Assembly: GCA_963277665.1 (NCBI GenBank)
Contig: OY728122.1
Location: 2,121,660,024 to 2,121,724,023 of the forward strand
DNA from: Viscum album
Lineage: Eukaryota; Streptophyta; Magnoliopsida; Santalales; Viscaceae
DNA length: 64,000 nt
Direction of reading: 5' to 3'
Below are positions 15,001 through 28,060 of the stretch, piece by piece. The notes beneath the pieces are model-generated. The model did not search any database. It was not told the DNA's origin and saw nothing but the letters and a program-made list of their open reading frames with translations. Position numbers and translations under genes: made by a program. How positions within the stretch are numbered: the first letter of the stretch is position 1; each line of letters starts with the position of its first letter.

Positions 15001-18000
15001 GAGGTTCGGTTTGATTTTAAATATTAATTTTAAGGATAAAATATATATCTTCATCCTTATATCTTCTTCACAATTTTTTATAGATGAAATAATAAGCTTC
15101 AATTCTTTCACAACATTGATACATTATAATATTTCTTTATAGTTTATGAAGACATGATAGGGATGTAATAAAATATTTGGTTCAAATTTTATTTTTTATC
15201 TTGCTGTTATCAAAATCAATTTAGTTTATAGTTCTAAAAAATGTCATTAATGATACGTCATAATAAAAAATGTTTTTTAAATTCAAAAAAAACTCATAAT
15301 AATCATTGATTTGGAAAAGTGATTTGTATTTTTTTCATATAAAACGGTACATTTATCGCATTGTTTTCTATTTATAGTAACTATATTAACCCATAAGGAA
15401 TGAAAACCATTATATTTATGGTATGTTAAAAAGGGATTAAATGGGGGGGGGTTAAAAGCAGATTGAAATGGAAAAAATTTAGTCAAAATTATCAAATTAT
15501 TATTGGATAATATGATTTAGACCCATCCCAAACCTATAATTGAAATTTTTCACTGTGGAAACATTTGTAATTGAAAATTTTCTTTATATTACTATAATAT
15601 TATAATAATTTATAAGAGTAACCATCCCCAATTTTATAAAAGTGATCACATTCAACAAATTAATTCATAATTAAAGAGAAATTTATTAAGGGAAACCCCA
15701 ACCGAAATCCCCTCCTGGAACCATTCCCATCATTCTAGATGTATTTTTAGGCATAATACCAACCTTATAAGGCTTATGGTCATAATTAAAAGAGACATTC
15801 ATAAGAAGAGGATGATATAGAATATACATGATGAGTTAGACAAAACATTGGGGACCTTATTTTTAAAATCATATTTTATAGATTCTCTTAAAACACTACT
15901 TTTATTTGTTATAAATATTTTTAACATCACTTTATTGATTTATTAATATAGATATACTTGGTTTATAAAGGAAATATTATGTTCCGTTTGAAAGTATTTC
16001 AAAAAATTTCCTAATTGAATATTTTATATATTATTGGAACGTTCTTTTAAAAATAAAAATTAAATGTTCTATTTCAATGTATATGGTGATGATGAATTTT
16101 CCCACGACTATAACTATTATTCAACGTTTTTCTTCATTTATAATCATCAATGTTTTCTTCATGGAAACCCCCTCATTCCATTTTATTTTGGGACTTTTTG
16201 ATTTCAAAATTTATTTTTATTGAAAAGGGATATATCAATATCCCAAAATGAAATTTTATGTGGGGAAAGAATATATTCTTATGCTAGATTTGATTTATTA
16301 TTTTATTTTGCCTGAGAATTTTATATGAAGCGGGGTGGCTAAACCAATGGTGGGGTGATCCCATTATATATCTCACATGAATATTTGAAAGTGATAGAGT
16401 TAACTTATTGGGTTTACACGAAGTGATTAGGGGAATATATAATAATGGTTATTCAAATTATATCCATGATGGTGGTTTCAACTATAATTTTTGTGGTTAC
16501 TCCAATTATTACTGTGATGATTATTTTATGGTAATGTAAGATGATTTATAATGCTATCTTCACGATTTAAAAATGACTTTTATGTGTTTTATGAAATATT
16601 ACAATTTTAAATAGTAAAGGAAAATATTTTATTCATCAAAAGGTTTAATGCTATAAAATTTTTAATAAGATATTATGACTTTTTCATGATTTAAAATAAT
16701 GATCCATATATTTTATTTTTCCATTTAATAATTTTTTTGGTATGTTTTAGTAAAAGATCTAGTAAAATAGGGTGATTTATTTCTTCTGAAAATGTTTATT
16801 TTTATTCCAATATTTTAATTTGAAAACAGTAAAATAATTAAAAAAAATTCAATGAATAAAAAACTTTTTCATTATTTTATATTTCCTTTATCGAGATCTT
16901 TTTCTCAGCACGTGTTTAATTTTTTTCTCAACTAGTTTAAGGATAATTTTAAGCCAATATAATAAATTTATAGATGTGTCATGAAAATAAAAAATGTTAT
17001 ATCCTAGCTTTTTTGTGGAAAAAATGGATACTGAATGTAAGGATCCACATTGTAATATATGGGTTTGTTATGTAAGTGTTATTATATTACTCTATAAAAC
17101 TCTATTCCTAAAATATGTCTAGGAATGTAAGAGTGAAAATTACTATTTAAAGTCATAATAATAAGAAATTTTTAAGGGGAATCCATTTCTGTTAGTAAGA
17201 GAGCTAGGATTTGAAAATTTTAAAAGTAAGAAAAAATATTAAATGAAAAAAAGAAAGGATTTTACCATATCATTAAGTTGAATTGATGTAGAATGTAAGA
17301 TCCCATTATTTAATTTCATGTAATTACCTTCTCTTTTATTTTTTTCCATATTGAATTTGTTGTGTTTTGGGACTTTTGGGGATGGAAAACATTTTATGAG
17401 AAAAATGACATAAAATTTTCGGTTTTATGATTTTTTGAATTAATACATTATGAGAATAAATATCTTACTGGGTTATCAAGGATCGCTCCAAGTTAATAGG
17501 ATTATTGAGATGGTTCTATAGTTTTCTATTGTACATTGTGATATTACATAGTGTGAAAAGAGGATACATGATGTGTACGTGGTCAAAAGACATAGAGAAT
17601 GAACTTTGTAAAAATGTAAAAGGATTAAACCCCATTTAATGTTTACATGATGTGATTCAATAAAATATCTTATTTATTTAAACTGGTTGTGGGTTTATTT
17701 TCATATATAAGAATTATGGATTACATGATGTGTAAAAGTGTTACACATTGTGTTACTATTGGGAGGTCAGTTTTTAGGGTGTCTCTAGAATGAAATTTCT
17801 GATTAGTCATCATCAACTCCTATGGATCATGACCTAAGAGGATTATTCGATGTCCTTGGGAGTCATAGTTCAATGTTGAATGATCTTTTTGAAAATTTAT
17901 CATTATTGTAGTCAGTTTATATCTCTCCGAGTGAGTTGGAAATTTTCATTCTTCATTTCATTAGTCGTGGTATCATCATAGCATTTCATAATCAACTTCA

Positions 18001-18076
18001 TTTCACCTAGGAGATGATTCCTCATGTTCCTCTTCTAGATTTGTGATGTGATCTTTTTCATGGGGTCGCCTCCTTT
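1..18076. other. AT-rich, CpG-poor stretch without recognisable genes
   Basis: I see no gene I can support in these 18 kb. The sequence is extremely A+T-rich with very few CpG dinucleotides. It has short TA microsatellites (about 2725, 3450, 12610) and a short G run near 15440. The longest open frames (about 70 codons at 5444-5659 plus and 15283-15495 minus) have no family signature and are what chance allows at this composition. The likeliest content is very old, methylation-decayed retrotransposon sequence, because the flanks further right are all transposons; that is inference. I did not find LTR pairs, a PBS, reverse-transcriptase or integrase motifs, or tRNA-like folds by eye. Confidence 0.6.
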
Positions 18077-20528
18077 TTTTAGGTCGGACATGGTAATGGC
18101 AAATGGTCTAGAGGGGGAAGGGGGTGAATAGACCAGATTAAAAATTTTAATCAAAAGATTTGATTAATTAAATTAATTATCAAAGTTAATTATTAAGGTT
18201 AATTAGTAGTGGAAACAGTAAATAACGCAATGATATTTTATATATAGTTCAGTCCAAAGTTGGCATACTCTGTTATTATACCTCTCTACTCAGCGAGAGA
18301 TATATGTGCACTAAAAAAATGAATTTTAAAGGGTAATCATAACCCAATTAAGAAATCCTTTTTCTAGTGGAGGGATAACCATGACACTGACTTTTGTGAG
18401 GGGAGTCACAACCCTTACAACATGACTTTAGACATTGGGGTAACAACCCCAATAGTACTGACTTTAGATACTGGGAGTCACAACCCTAAGATCCTAAAAT
18501 TATAATTTGGGAGTCACAAAATGAGGAAAAAAGAATAACAAATAATTATTTTGTGAGAAAAATCATAAACAAAAAAATGACTATGTCTGATTGATAGGAA
18601 GTAGTGTTACAGACTCAGAAATAGATGAGAGAGAAGATAATAATTAAAGCACAGGTACTTGTTCTTGAAGATTAGATTAGCACATCTCTTCAATGAAATT
18701 ATAGTGGAATAAAAATTAATTTATCACTTGAGGGAACGAGCCTATGGTGAAACATATTGTCAGAGGATGTTGCAAATGCATGGCTGGTTCAAAGTTTAAA
18801 ATACATTCCCTTTGTATTGGAAGTTTATTTTTTTACCTGGAAAAGAGAAAGATATATATATATATATATATTAAAACATATAGAAGGTGTAGCAACTCTG
18901 TTTCCTTGGGATATTCAAAATTAATTGAGTTAAGAGTTCCAATAAATATCTCCTCAAAAATAGAAGCACTATTGCTTCTTTATTCCTATAGAATAAATCT
19001 CTAATAAATGAATTAAAAATATTTTGAATAAGTCATCCAATAAAATCTTCAGAATAATAAAATCATTGAATGATTTAAAACTACATTTTAAATCCATTTA
19101 AAATGTTTTAAACGTTATTCAAAATAGTTCCAGAAAACTAGAAGAATATTTTGATATTAAATTCAAACACTTGAATTTAAAAAAATTTGAAATGTCCGAA
19201 TTTATTTATAAAAGACGTATATTTTTTTTAAATTTTTCTTTCTAGATATTGCACCAAAAACATTAAAAACTTTTTTATTATGATCCTTATATTTAATGAG
19301 AATATTTTAAAAACAAAAATTGTTAAAAAGTAATCTTTATATATGAAAAAAATCAATTTTTTTTGAAATTGCACTGAATGAACAGTGACTTCGAAAAGAA
19401 CAAAAACTATAGAAATAACAGTTACTTTAGAATTAAAAATAACTTCAAAATGAATTGTAACATTGGAATGAATATTAACTTCAGAATAAACATAATCATC
19501 AGAATGAACAATAACTTTAGAACGTACAATAATTTCAGAATGAACAGTAACTTCAGAATGAACAGTAACCTTGGAATGAATAGTAACGTAACATATTATA
19601 TGAATTGTAATGTAACATAGGGTATGAATAGTAACGTAACATATGGTATGAGCAGTAACATATGGTTTCCAAACCATGCTTTTTGGAATGAACAGTAACA
19701 TACCATAGGGTTGATGAATAGTAACATATGATTTCCAAACCATACTTTGTGGAATGCAGAGTAACGTAACGTATGTTATAAACAGTAACATATGGTTGCC
19801 AAACCATACTTTCCAAAATGAACAGTAATGTAAAGTAGGGTATAAATAGTAATGTATGGTTGCCAAACCATAACTTGCGGAATGAAAAATAAACCATACT
19901 TTCATAAAAAGTCTAGATATAATATTTTAATAAATTTCAACGAATTTTAAGGGCTCTTAACAGCAGATTCAGACTTTGGTCAAAACTAATGATTTGTAGA
20001 AAATGTTATTATATTTCCAATAAAAACATAATCAATTAAAACCGACTACTACATATCCCGAAATCATCAAAAAAAAATATAATCAAAACAATTCTGCAAA
20101 AACTACTACTAAAAAACAACATATCATAACATCAAGTAATTAAAAGTCAATTCAAAATATATTTTATACATTTATGTAAACTAATGAAATCAAGATAAAA
20201 ATTTTATCATTACATATATCAAGTTTCATGAAAATCTGATAATTTTAGAAGTTGCAGAAAAATAAATACACAAATGTTTTAAAATAGTGAAATGTAGAGT
20301 TTCTAAAACCATAATAGAAACTTCATTGAATTTTTAGAGTAATTGATAAGAATTTTCATACTTCTTAATTAAATAATAAATTATATATAAATATAATACC
20401 TTTACCATGTGATAAGAATCACAAAAATCCAAATAACAGAAATTATGATATCATCAAAATACATAGCAAAAATAATAAAAAATAATCATAAGAAATCAAA
20501 TTAAAGGAAATATGCACATGCACAAAAA
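18077..20528 (-). repeat. Copia 3' LTR (2.45 kb)
   Basis: This repeat matches 46962-48788 plus 57716-58275. Shared landmarks are the GGGGGTGAATAGAC block near its left edge, the TACCTCTCTACTC block, the GAATGAACAGTAAC array, GGGCTCTTAA, and the CAAAACTAATGATTTGTAG block. Read on the minus strand it starts near 20528 and ends at 18077. The left end reads TTTTAG where the other LTR reads TGTTAG, so the terminal TG/CA has mutated here. It is uninterrupted, so it preserves the empty site (GATTC, 19966-19970) into which the LARD-like element inserted in the other LTR. Confidence 0.88.
19378..19900 (-). repeat. Tandem array inside Copia 3' LTR
   Basis: About 520 bp of degenerate tandem repeats. 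The left half is built on an 18-bp unit, TTCAGAATGAACAGTAAC. The right half consists of roughly 65-bp units, each combining GAATGAACAGTAA with a palindromic core TGGTTTCCAAACCA (four units near 19661, 19720, 19788 and 19855). The other LTR carries the same architecture at 48240-48720. The open frames crossing this array on both strands are by-products of the repeat. In the element's own orientation the array lies about 0.6-1.15 kb into the LTR, where U3 enhancer repeats would be expected; that role is inference. Confidence 0.8.
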
Positions 20529-20530
20529 AA

Positions 20531-20545
20531 ATCTCTCCTTTTTTG
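20531..20545 (-). other. Polypurine tract of the Copia element
   Basis: The minus strand reads AAAAAAGGAGAGATTT directly upstream of the 3' LTR edge at 20528. This is the position and composition expected for the plus-strand DNA primer of an LTR retrotransposon. It fixes the element's orientation independently of the coding remnants. Confidence 0.75.
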
Positions 20546-20699
20546 ATTGATTACAAAAGCAAAACATTTAAACCATAAATGAATTATTTCTCCCCAAAAC
20601 AAATTATTTCTCCACAAAACATCTCTCCAAAACCTTTTTCCCTTTTTTTAAATAATGAGAAAGTGAAAACATGCTCCCCCTAAAAAATGTAGTAATGAA

Positions 20700-22130
20700 A
20701 ATTTAAAATTCCAACATACCAAGAGAAAAATTAAATTTATCAAAATGAGAAGTGTCTAAAGGATTTGTAAAAATATCTAGAATATGATTTTCAATATAGA
20801 TAAATTCTAAAACAATATCACCCTTATTCACATGATCTTGAATAAAATGATATCTATGATCAAAATGTTTTGTTCAAGATTATTGTAAAGAGTTTTAGAA
20901 ATAGAAATTTAAGATGTATTATCACAATAAATATGTAGTTTATCAAGATAAACATAAAAATCATAGAAGGTTTTCATAATCTATAAACATTGAGAACAAC
21001 TACTAGAAGTAGAGATATAATCAGCTTCTGGAGTACATAGAGCAATAGATAATTGTTTCCTAGATGACCAGGAAACTAAACGTTTTCCCAGAAAATGACA
21101 CATATCTGATGATCATTTTCGGTCAATTCTAAAACCTCCAATATTATAATTAGAATAAGATGATAAATCATAATAGTTATATTTTGGATAAAATAAACCA
21201 AAATCAATAGTTCCTTCAAAATATCTAATTATCCTTTTTACAGCTTTAATATGACTTTCTTAAAGATCATCTCGAAATCTAGATCATAATCAAACACTAA
21301 AAATGGTATCAGGTCTTGATGTAGTTAAATATAGAATGCTACCAATCATACCTCTATAAACAGTAAAGTAAACTGATTTAAAAGATACTTCACTATCTAA
21401 TTTTCAATTAGTACCCATAAGAGTTTTCCTATATTTAGAGGAACTAAGACCAAATCATTTAACTAAATCTTTAGCATACATAGATTGATTAAGAAAAATC
21501 ACATCTTTCCATTAAGAAATTTGAAGTCCATGAAAGGACATTAATTCTCCCATTAAACTCATGTCAAATTCAGAAGACATAAAAGAAGAAAAATCATTAC
21601 AATGTATTTCACTAGATGATCCAAAAATATATAATCATCAAAGATCTGAAAAACATAAATATTATTGTAGGATATTTTAATAAAAATCATTGGATCAACA
21701 TTGCTTTTCCTGAAACCATTTTTTATTTAAAATAAGTAAATTATTTCATACCAAGAATGAGGTGCAAGTTTGAGACCATATAATTCATTAGATAATTTAA
21801 AAACATGGTTGGAAAATTTTCATTTTTGTAACCATGGTTTTGAGAAACATAAACATTTTATGTAATAAAACCATTTAAAAACACACATTTTACATCCATT
21901 TGATATAATTTTAAACCCTGAAATCACACAAAATCCAAAAACAATATAATTTCCTCTATCTTGGAAATAGTTGAACAAGAATCATCAAATTCTATACCTT
22001 CTTCTTAAGTGAGTCTTTAAGAAACAAGTCTGAATTTTTTTTCACTATCTGTCCAGATTCATCTAGCTTGTTTCTAAAGATCCACTTGGTTCTAGTTAAC
22101 TGCTTATCTTTTGGAAATCCTACTAAAGTC
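20700..22130 (-). pseudogene. Copia reverse transcriptase and RNase H remnant
   Basis: Minus-strand frames recover the Copia RT/RNase H series in order: TKWIFRNKLDESG near 22090-22055, SNHVFKLSNELYGLK near 21800, a degenerate active-site segment QIFDDYIFLD near 21640 (the family has YVDD), then GSILYLTTSRPDTIFSV near 21330, and RNase H pieces DLSSYSNYNIGGFRIDRK near 21160 and LGKRLVSWSSRKQ near 21080. The Copia RNase H finale (PEADYIS, then YCDNTS) follows towards 20930. Multiple stops and frame changes break it, so it cannot make an enzyme. It sits downstream of the integrase, as expected for Copia. Confidence 0.85.
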
Positions 22131-22615
22131 CAAAATATTTTTCTAACAAATTGATTGATTTCACCTTTCATTGAAACAATAATGTTTTCATTTTTATAGC
22201 ATCACTGATATTAATAGGAACAGAATCAAAAATAAAAGCAGAATTGGCATAATAATTTAAAATAAAATTTCAAGTTTTGACAATAGAATCAACATTTCCA
22301 ATTACATATTCAATAGGATGATCATTGTGAATCTTCTATGATCATGGATCAGGTTGAGAAGGAGTATGATCCCCCTCAATTAATTCATTCTTTTCTTGAG
22401 GACTATCCTCACCCAAAATTAAAATCTCAAAACTCATCATCAATTACATTAAAATCAGAATTTATTTTAGCATAATTTTCATCAAACATAACATCAATAT
22501 ATTATTCAATAAACATCATTCTTTTATTATAAATTCAATTACCTTTACTATTACTAGAAAAACCAAGAAAAATAACTTCATCACTTTTAGCATCAAATTT
22601 ATCTAAATTATCCTT

Positions 22616-23330
22616 TTAATTTAAAATAAAAACATTACAAAAAGAAACTCTAAAAGAAACTAGTTTAAGATTTTTATTTATGAATAATTCATAAGTAGTT
22701 TTATTTAGAAAAGGTCTAATAAAAATTCTATTTGAAATATAACATGCAGAAAAAATAGACTCATCCCAAAAATATCTTGGCATATTATATTCACTTAACA
22801 TTGTTCGAGTCATTTCAATAAGAGTTTTATTTTTCTGTTCCACAACACCATTTTGTTGTGGTGTTCTAGGAGAAGAGAAATTATGAAAATATCCATTCTT
22901 TTCATAGAATTTTTAAAATTATAAATTATGAAATCCACCTCCTTTATCACTACGAATAGAAATAATCATACCACCTTTATCATTTTTACCTAATTTACAA
23001 AAATTAGTGAATATAGATAAAGTATAATTTTATGTGCTAAAAATATACCCAAGTAAATTTTCTATAATAATCAATAATAACTAAAGTATATTTCTTTCCA
23101 CAAAGGCTATAAATTTGAGTTGGGACAAATAAATCTAGATGTACTATCTCTAAAGTATTATTAGTATGTATATGATTAATGGGTCTAAAAGAAATTTGGT
23201 GTTTCTTCCCTTTCATACTGGCATCACAAACATGAATTTTTTCTTTCATCAAAGAAGGAAGCTGTAAAACATTCTCACGATTTGAGAGCGTATGCAACAT
23301 TTTCAAATTAACATGACCTAAACATTAGTG
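22616..23330 (-). pseudogene. Copia integrase remnant with GAG-pre-integrase end
   Basis: Two open stretches (23306-23037 and 22843-22616) cover a Copia integrase. The first carries the end of the GAG-pre-integrase/zinc region (LKMLHTLSNRENV, then VCDASMKGKKHQ, where the second Cys of the usual CDAC has become Ser). It then carries the start of the catalytic core (EIVHLDLFVPTQ, with the first catalytic Asp, and LVIIDYYRKFTWVYF). Between the two, the frame reads RSDKGGGFHN, holding the second Asp. TPQQNGVVEQKNKTLIEMTR then holds the catalytic Glu. The D,D-35-E triad is thus still visible although the frame is broken by stops near 22900 and 23036. Confidence 0.88.
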
Positions 23331-23339
23331 CCAATGGAA

Positions 23340-23760
23340 GATGTCATTCTATACAACATTCAAACAATTTACATGTTGAACAGTTAGTTCAGTAAAATCA
23401 ATAGTATAAATATTATCTTTTTGATTAGCATAAAATAATAAAGAATCAACATTAAAAAACTAATCATTTGTCATTTTGAAATTTAACTTCCATTCCAACA
23501 TCACACAATTTTGATATAAAAATTAAATTATGTTTTAAACCAATAATATATAAAACTTTTGAAATAAATGTAGAATTTGAAAGACCAACATTACCTAACC
23601 TTTTAATTTTCCTTGAATTTCCTCCAAAAGTAACAGTGCCTCCATGACATGTTTTGTATGAGGTAAGATTTGATGGGTCTCTGATTATATTCCAAGAGAA
23701 TCCACTGTCCATGTAACATATGTCATTCTTGAGACATACAAGACATTTTTGCTATAAAAA
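23340..23760 (-). pseudogene. Copia aspartic protease remnant and pre-integrase linker
   Basis: The open stretch 23712-23464 begins YMDSGFSWNI. This corresponds to the Copia protease active-site segment, usually LDSGCSRHM, so the catalytic DSG is kept. It continues with GGTVTFGGNSRKIKRLGNVG and GLKHNLIFISKLCDVGMEV, both hallmark Copia blocks between protease and integrase. The product would cleave the Gag-Pol polyprotein in the virus-like particle. Stops at both ends separate it from gag and from integrase. Confidence 0.85.
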
Positions 23761-23789
23761 TCATTTGATTGAAAATATTTTTACCCAAG

Positions 23790-24660
23790 CTACTTTGGGA
23801 TCAATATGATTAGTAATTCAATTTTAGGTACCCATATAGAATTTAAACGTGTATTATAACGTACTCTCGATAACAAGGATTTTGAAATATATGTTTTTGA
23901 AAATACCAATGATTTTTTAAATCTATGTGAGTAGTCATTTGCATAGTATCCATTAATGACACATTTAAAACCTGTTATAGTTGAAGTATAACCATATTTA
24001 CTTTTAACAAAATGGGTTTTATACTTTTGATGTAATCTTTTATCGTAACCAAAACCATATTTATTTTTATCAGTTTTAGTCAAAGACATCATCTCATGAT
24101 ATTTTTCACGACCTTGAATAAAAGAAGATAAATTTTGTTTAATACATTCAACTTCCTTTTTCAATTTCTCCTTCAAATTTTGAGTAGTTTTCAAATCATA
24201 ATTAACCGTTGAATGAGAAGTGGAAGTATTGTTTGTTAACTTTTTATTTTCTTGGAAAATTAATTTATTTCTGAAATAATATTTTCATTATCTTCTTTAT
24301 ATTTATTATATAAATCAGAAAGTTTGAAAATATCTTTTCTTAATCTTTCAATTTCATTATTTAATTAATATACACTGAGGTTTTCAGATTCATATTCATA
24401 ATCACAACATTTAGAATAATAACTAGAATTACTAACCTTATCCAGTGATGCCATGGAACACAAGTTAGCAGATTCTTTATCATTTCCATATTTTTCGCTA
24501 GAATTAGATTCTTTAGTATATCTCGAGCTGGTTGTCAATGCCTTTATATACTTCTTTTTGTATTTTCCTTTACTCATTATTTTAGGTCAATCGGGTTTGA
24601 TATGACCATTCTTCTTGCCCTCATAACAAGTTACATCTGAAGCATTGTAATTTTTATTAT
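23790..24660 (-). pseudogene. Copia gag C-terminal part with degenerate zinc knuckle
   Basis: Reading leftwards from 24660, the minus strand gives a degenerate CCHC knuckle (CYEGKKNGHIKPD; the second Cys is now Gly and the last Cys is a stop). SKGKYKKKYIKA and a Ser/Glu-rich stretch ending NLCSMASL follow, as in SIRE-type Gag proteins. Open stretch 24194-23790 (Lys/Ser/Tyr-rich) fills the space to the protease. The right end is cut at 24660 by the TR-GAG insertion, and the N-terminal half of the same gag resumes at 45943. This portion would bind RNA in the particle. Confidence 0.78.
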
Positions 24661-27600
24661 CATGACCCGACCCAATGGGGCTCCAGCTGCGACTCCCCAA
24701 GACCACCTCCAATAGGCCAGGGGTTAGCGTCTAGCATCGAGTTGGCTATCACACACATGGGAGGAATTATCCTGAGGTACCTATACACACGCACCCACAT
24801 AGACCTCCATGAAATAGTGAAGATATATATATAACTTAATAGTATATGCATTCATACAACTATCTGAAAGACGAGTGAAAAAGAAGTACAAAAGGGAACA
24901 ATAGGGGCCACCAAAAGAAAACCACAAAAGCATCCAACATGCTCGGAAGGGGTACACTACCAAAAAGCACCACCAAAAGATCCTCGACATAGCTCTGATA
25001 AGACTCCATTGTCAGTCCCACTCAATCAGCTCCGCCTTCTCCGGGTCCTCCTGGGAGACTGTTGAAAGGCTTGTGGACTGCACAAGACACAAGCATGTGC
25101 GAGAAAATACCATGTAGGGGTGAGTATAAAAATACTCAGTAGGAACCCCAGAAACCCCAAAATAAAAGGGAGAAACTGAATGGTAACAGTCATCTCATCC
25201 TATCCATAGGGAACCCAAACAAGAGATAAACTCTATCTTGATACCATCCTCAGCTAAACATGACTAGTCGGCTCAGCTCAGGTTTATGCCTAAACATACA
25301 CCATGAACAACCAGATATACTCAAACTTGCACCAAGCCTCATGAGGTACAGACCTCATCACCAGCAATGGTTCACAACCAGGAGTACACACTCTATAGTC
25401 ATTGTTATCCTAGATGACACTCATTCGAGAGATACACTCCATCAGGTCCCACACAAACTCCTTAGATTCTCACCTGAGAGATCACGCTCCTCAGATATCG
25501 TCACTGATGAAACCTCACTGAAAAAACATAAAAAAACCAAACTCCTCAGATAGGGGATCGCTCCAAGGGTCCGCTAGGGGATACTAGATCCCATAACATT
25601 ATAGGATGATCTCACAGATAAGGGATCACTCCCAAGGTCCGCTGGGGCATACCACAACCCGATTTGGCATACATAAATCTCACATATAGGGGACCACTCC
25701 CAGGATCTGTTGGGAGATACCACAACCCGATCTGGCACTCGACAGAAACACGTCACTCAGATAGAGGATCGTCACCCATGTCACAACGGTCACAACAATA
25801 CCAAAACCCTATATGGTATATCTCGCACTGTAGGGGATCGAACTAATGATGCCTCAAACCTACAGAAACCACGTGTTGAGTAGGGGATCGTATAACCAAC
25901 GATACCGCAACTCAACTGAGCTCTTCATGCTGAGTAGGGGATCATATACCCGACAATTCCAGAACCCTACTGAGCATGGCCCATCGCATAGGGGATCATA
26001 TTCCCAATGATTCCAAAAACCCTATGGGGTTAACCTTCTAGATAGGGGATCGCTGCCCGTGGATAAGCACTCACCGCGATACCAAGAACCCGATATAGGG
26101 AAACGATTCTAGAGGATTCCGCTCCGGGCCTGCCAGAGGGATGCCACAACTCTAACAGATTAAACATCCCATCGAGAGGATCACAAAGAAATAATAAGGT
26201 TGTGATATCATGAAAACCCTCATAGGAAAGAACCAAGGGATAAACCTCATCCACTGCTGGTCCAAACGTCGCTAACCCGAGCGAACAGCCACAACGCCAC
26301 ACCGCGCATCTCTAAGGACGATACTAAGGCCACCGTCGCGATCCAGGCAGAAAAACACGCAGGATATGTGATTTACTGGCCTATAATGGACAACCAGTGA
26401 ACGAGGTACAATTCACCATAGCCTGGCCATGTGGGGCCCACACTATGATCCCAAAACTCATCAATTAGATTATACCATAGTGATCCTATCAGAAAAACAC
26501 ACGAGATCGACTACACGATCATCCCAAACGGACACCTAGTGAAAAAGGAATTATCCACTGACGCCATCCTGGTTGGGGCCCACACCATGATATCAAAACT
26601 TGACAAACAAATCACACCATTCCGATCCCCTCGAAAAAACACACGTGATCGACTACTCGTTCGTCCAAAACGGACACCCGACAGAAATGTTTTGTTTCTC
26701 TGAAAACGCCAAAACCCAGCCTCGTGGGGCCCACACCCTATTCTCAGTCAGAACACCCGGAAAACATCTTGAATATTCTGCCGTACCATCAGGGTCTCAA
26801 CGTCACTGACGACACGTTAATCAGAGGCTCATTGTAAAAGTGACGGAGGGTCGAAGTTGGATAATAATAAAATATTATTATTATTACAACGTTTTGGAGC
26901 CCAGGGCCACAAAAAAGACTCATAAAATTTACAATGTAAGATCATAATGTTTGTCTCGATGTCGGGGACGTGTCGCCGCAAATGGCTCGCAAATCGGAGT
27001 TACGTTTTGCGAGTTACGAGGGTTTAAAGAATCCCTGGAAAAATTTGGTCGGACCATCGTAGGGTCGCCAGAAACCACCGTTTGTCTGATCGGACCATCG
27101 CCGCCTGCCGGAATCCACTGTGCTGCCACCGTGCTGCCACTTCCCCCACCGGAAACTGCCATTTCCACCGCCGAAAACTAGGATTTTGGCCGAAAAACAT
27201 CCAGGACCCACAGGAAGCACCTCGGTGCTCCAAAATCTGATCTGAAAAATGTTTCGGAAACCTCCGGACCTGAACTACACATCCCTTATGAAGATTTAAA
27301 GAAAAACAACACATAAATAGGATCCAGGATTTTAAAGTTCAAACTACCTACCTTTTGGCAGACCTCTGAAGCTTCGCACACTCCGATGCTGCTGCTGCAC
27401 GACCCAGGAGCGTTCGTCGTCACGATCCGAGACCGACGGCACATCGTTTTCTTGATTTGGCATATCAGCGGTGAAGAACGGAGGAGGAGAGGGGATTCTG
27501 CGATTCCTACATGATTCTCCCAACATTAGAGGTGGGAGGGTGGCATGATTTTATTTATATTATTATTCAATAATTAATTAATGCCACCACCATCCACACC

Positions 27601-28048
27601 CCAGACCGAACCTCTCGGCGGGTAGAAGTTTAGGTCACCCCTAGGGTAAATGTGGCATTCTGAATGTAAAGCCGAGCTTGGAATTTTGATCTGACACTCT
27701 GTTCAGGAGTTATTTGACCTGACGCTAATATATAAACTTTTTCATTTATTTACAAAAACACCCCTGGCGGCTTTTCTCGCAGCAGGCTCGCGCCCGCAAA
27801 GTTTACACCCCACTCAGGGTAAACGGCATGCTCCGGACGCAACCGTGCACTTAGATTCCCATTATGAGCTACCATTTAGGAGATAACTCACCTCCTCTAT
27901 GTTAATAGTATAAAAATTCTAAATATTTTTATAAAATTAATTCCGGGAACACCGGGTCTCTGAATCGCATGCCATCTTCATGCCTAGCACTGGAATTAAT
28001 CATTGGAATATTTTGAAGTATGACTCGGCCAAAACCCAAGTCGCTACA
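24661..28048 (-). repeat. 3' LTR of the TR-GAG element (3.39 kb)
   Basis: This LTR aligns end to end with the second copy. The left edges are CATGACCCGACCC here and TGTGACCTGACCC there; the right edges are AAGTCGCTACA and AAGTCACTACA. The terminal TG on the left has become CA, and the CA on the right is kept. A rough hand comparison of the first 120 bp shows about one difference per six bases, so the insertion is old. The small open frames across it (for example near 26030-26300 and 27024-27314) are not conserved genes. It preserves the empty CACTA target site (CTC at 26219-26221). Confidence 0.88.
25550..26050. repeat. Degenerate ~55-70 bp repeats in the TR-GAG LTR
   Basis: At least eight irregular units share the core TAGGGGATC, followed by CCGATACCACAACCC-like sequence. 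They start near 25550, 25617, 25685, 25760, 25832, 25878, 25934 and 25988. The sister LTR has the same series at about 30830-31390. They are more GC-rich than the flanking LTR and probably arose by replication slippage before the insertion, since both LTRs carry them. Confidence 0.7.
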
Positions 28049-28060
28049 TCCTCCCCACCA
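28049..28060 (-). other. Polypurine tract of the TR-GAG element
   Basis: The minus strand reads GGTGGGGAGGA immediately before the 3' LTR (28048). Purine-only sequence at this exact junction marks the plus-strand primer and shows that the element points leftwards. Confidence 0.75.

Noticed and set aside
19228..19905. 225- and 114-codon minus-strand and 80-codon plus-strand frames
   Set aside because: All are produced by the GAATGAACAGTAAC tandem array in the Copia LTR. The other LTR has a different pattern of open frames over the same repeat.
25260..27526. Many 60-97-codon frames on both strands
   Set aside because: They lie in the TR-GAG LTR, change between the two LTR copies and carry no domain. 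The GC-richer sequence lengthens chance frames.
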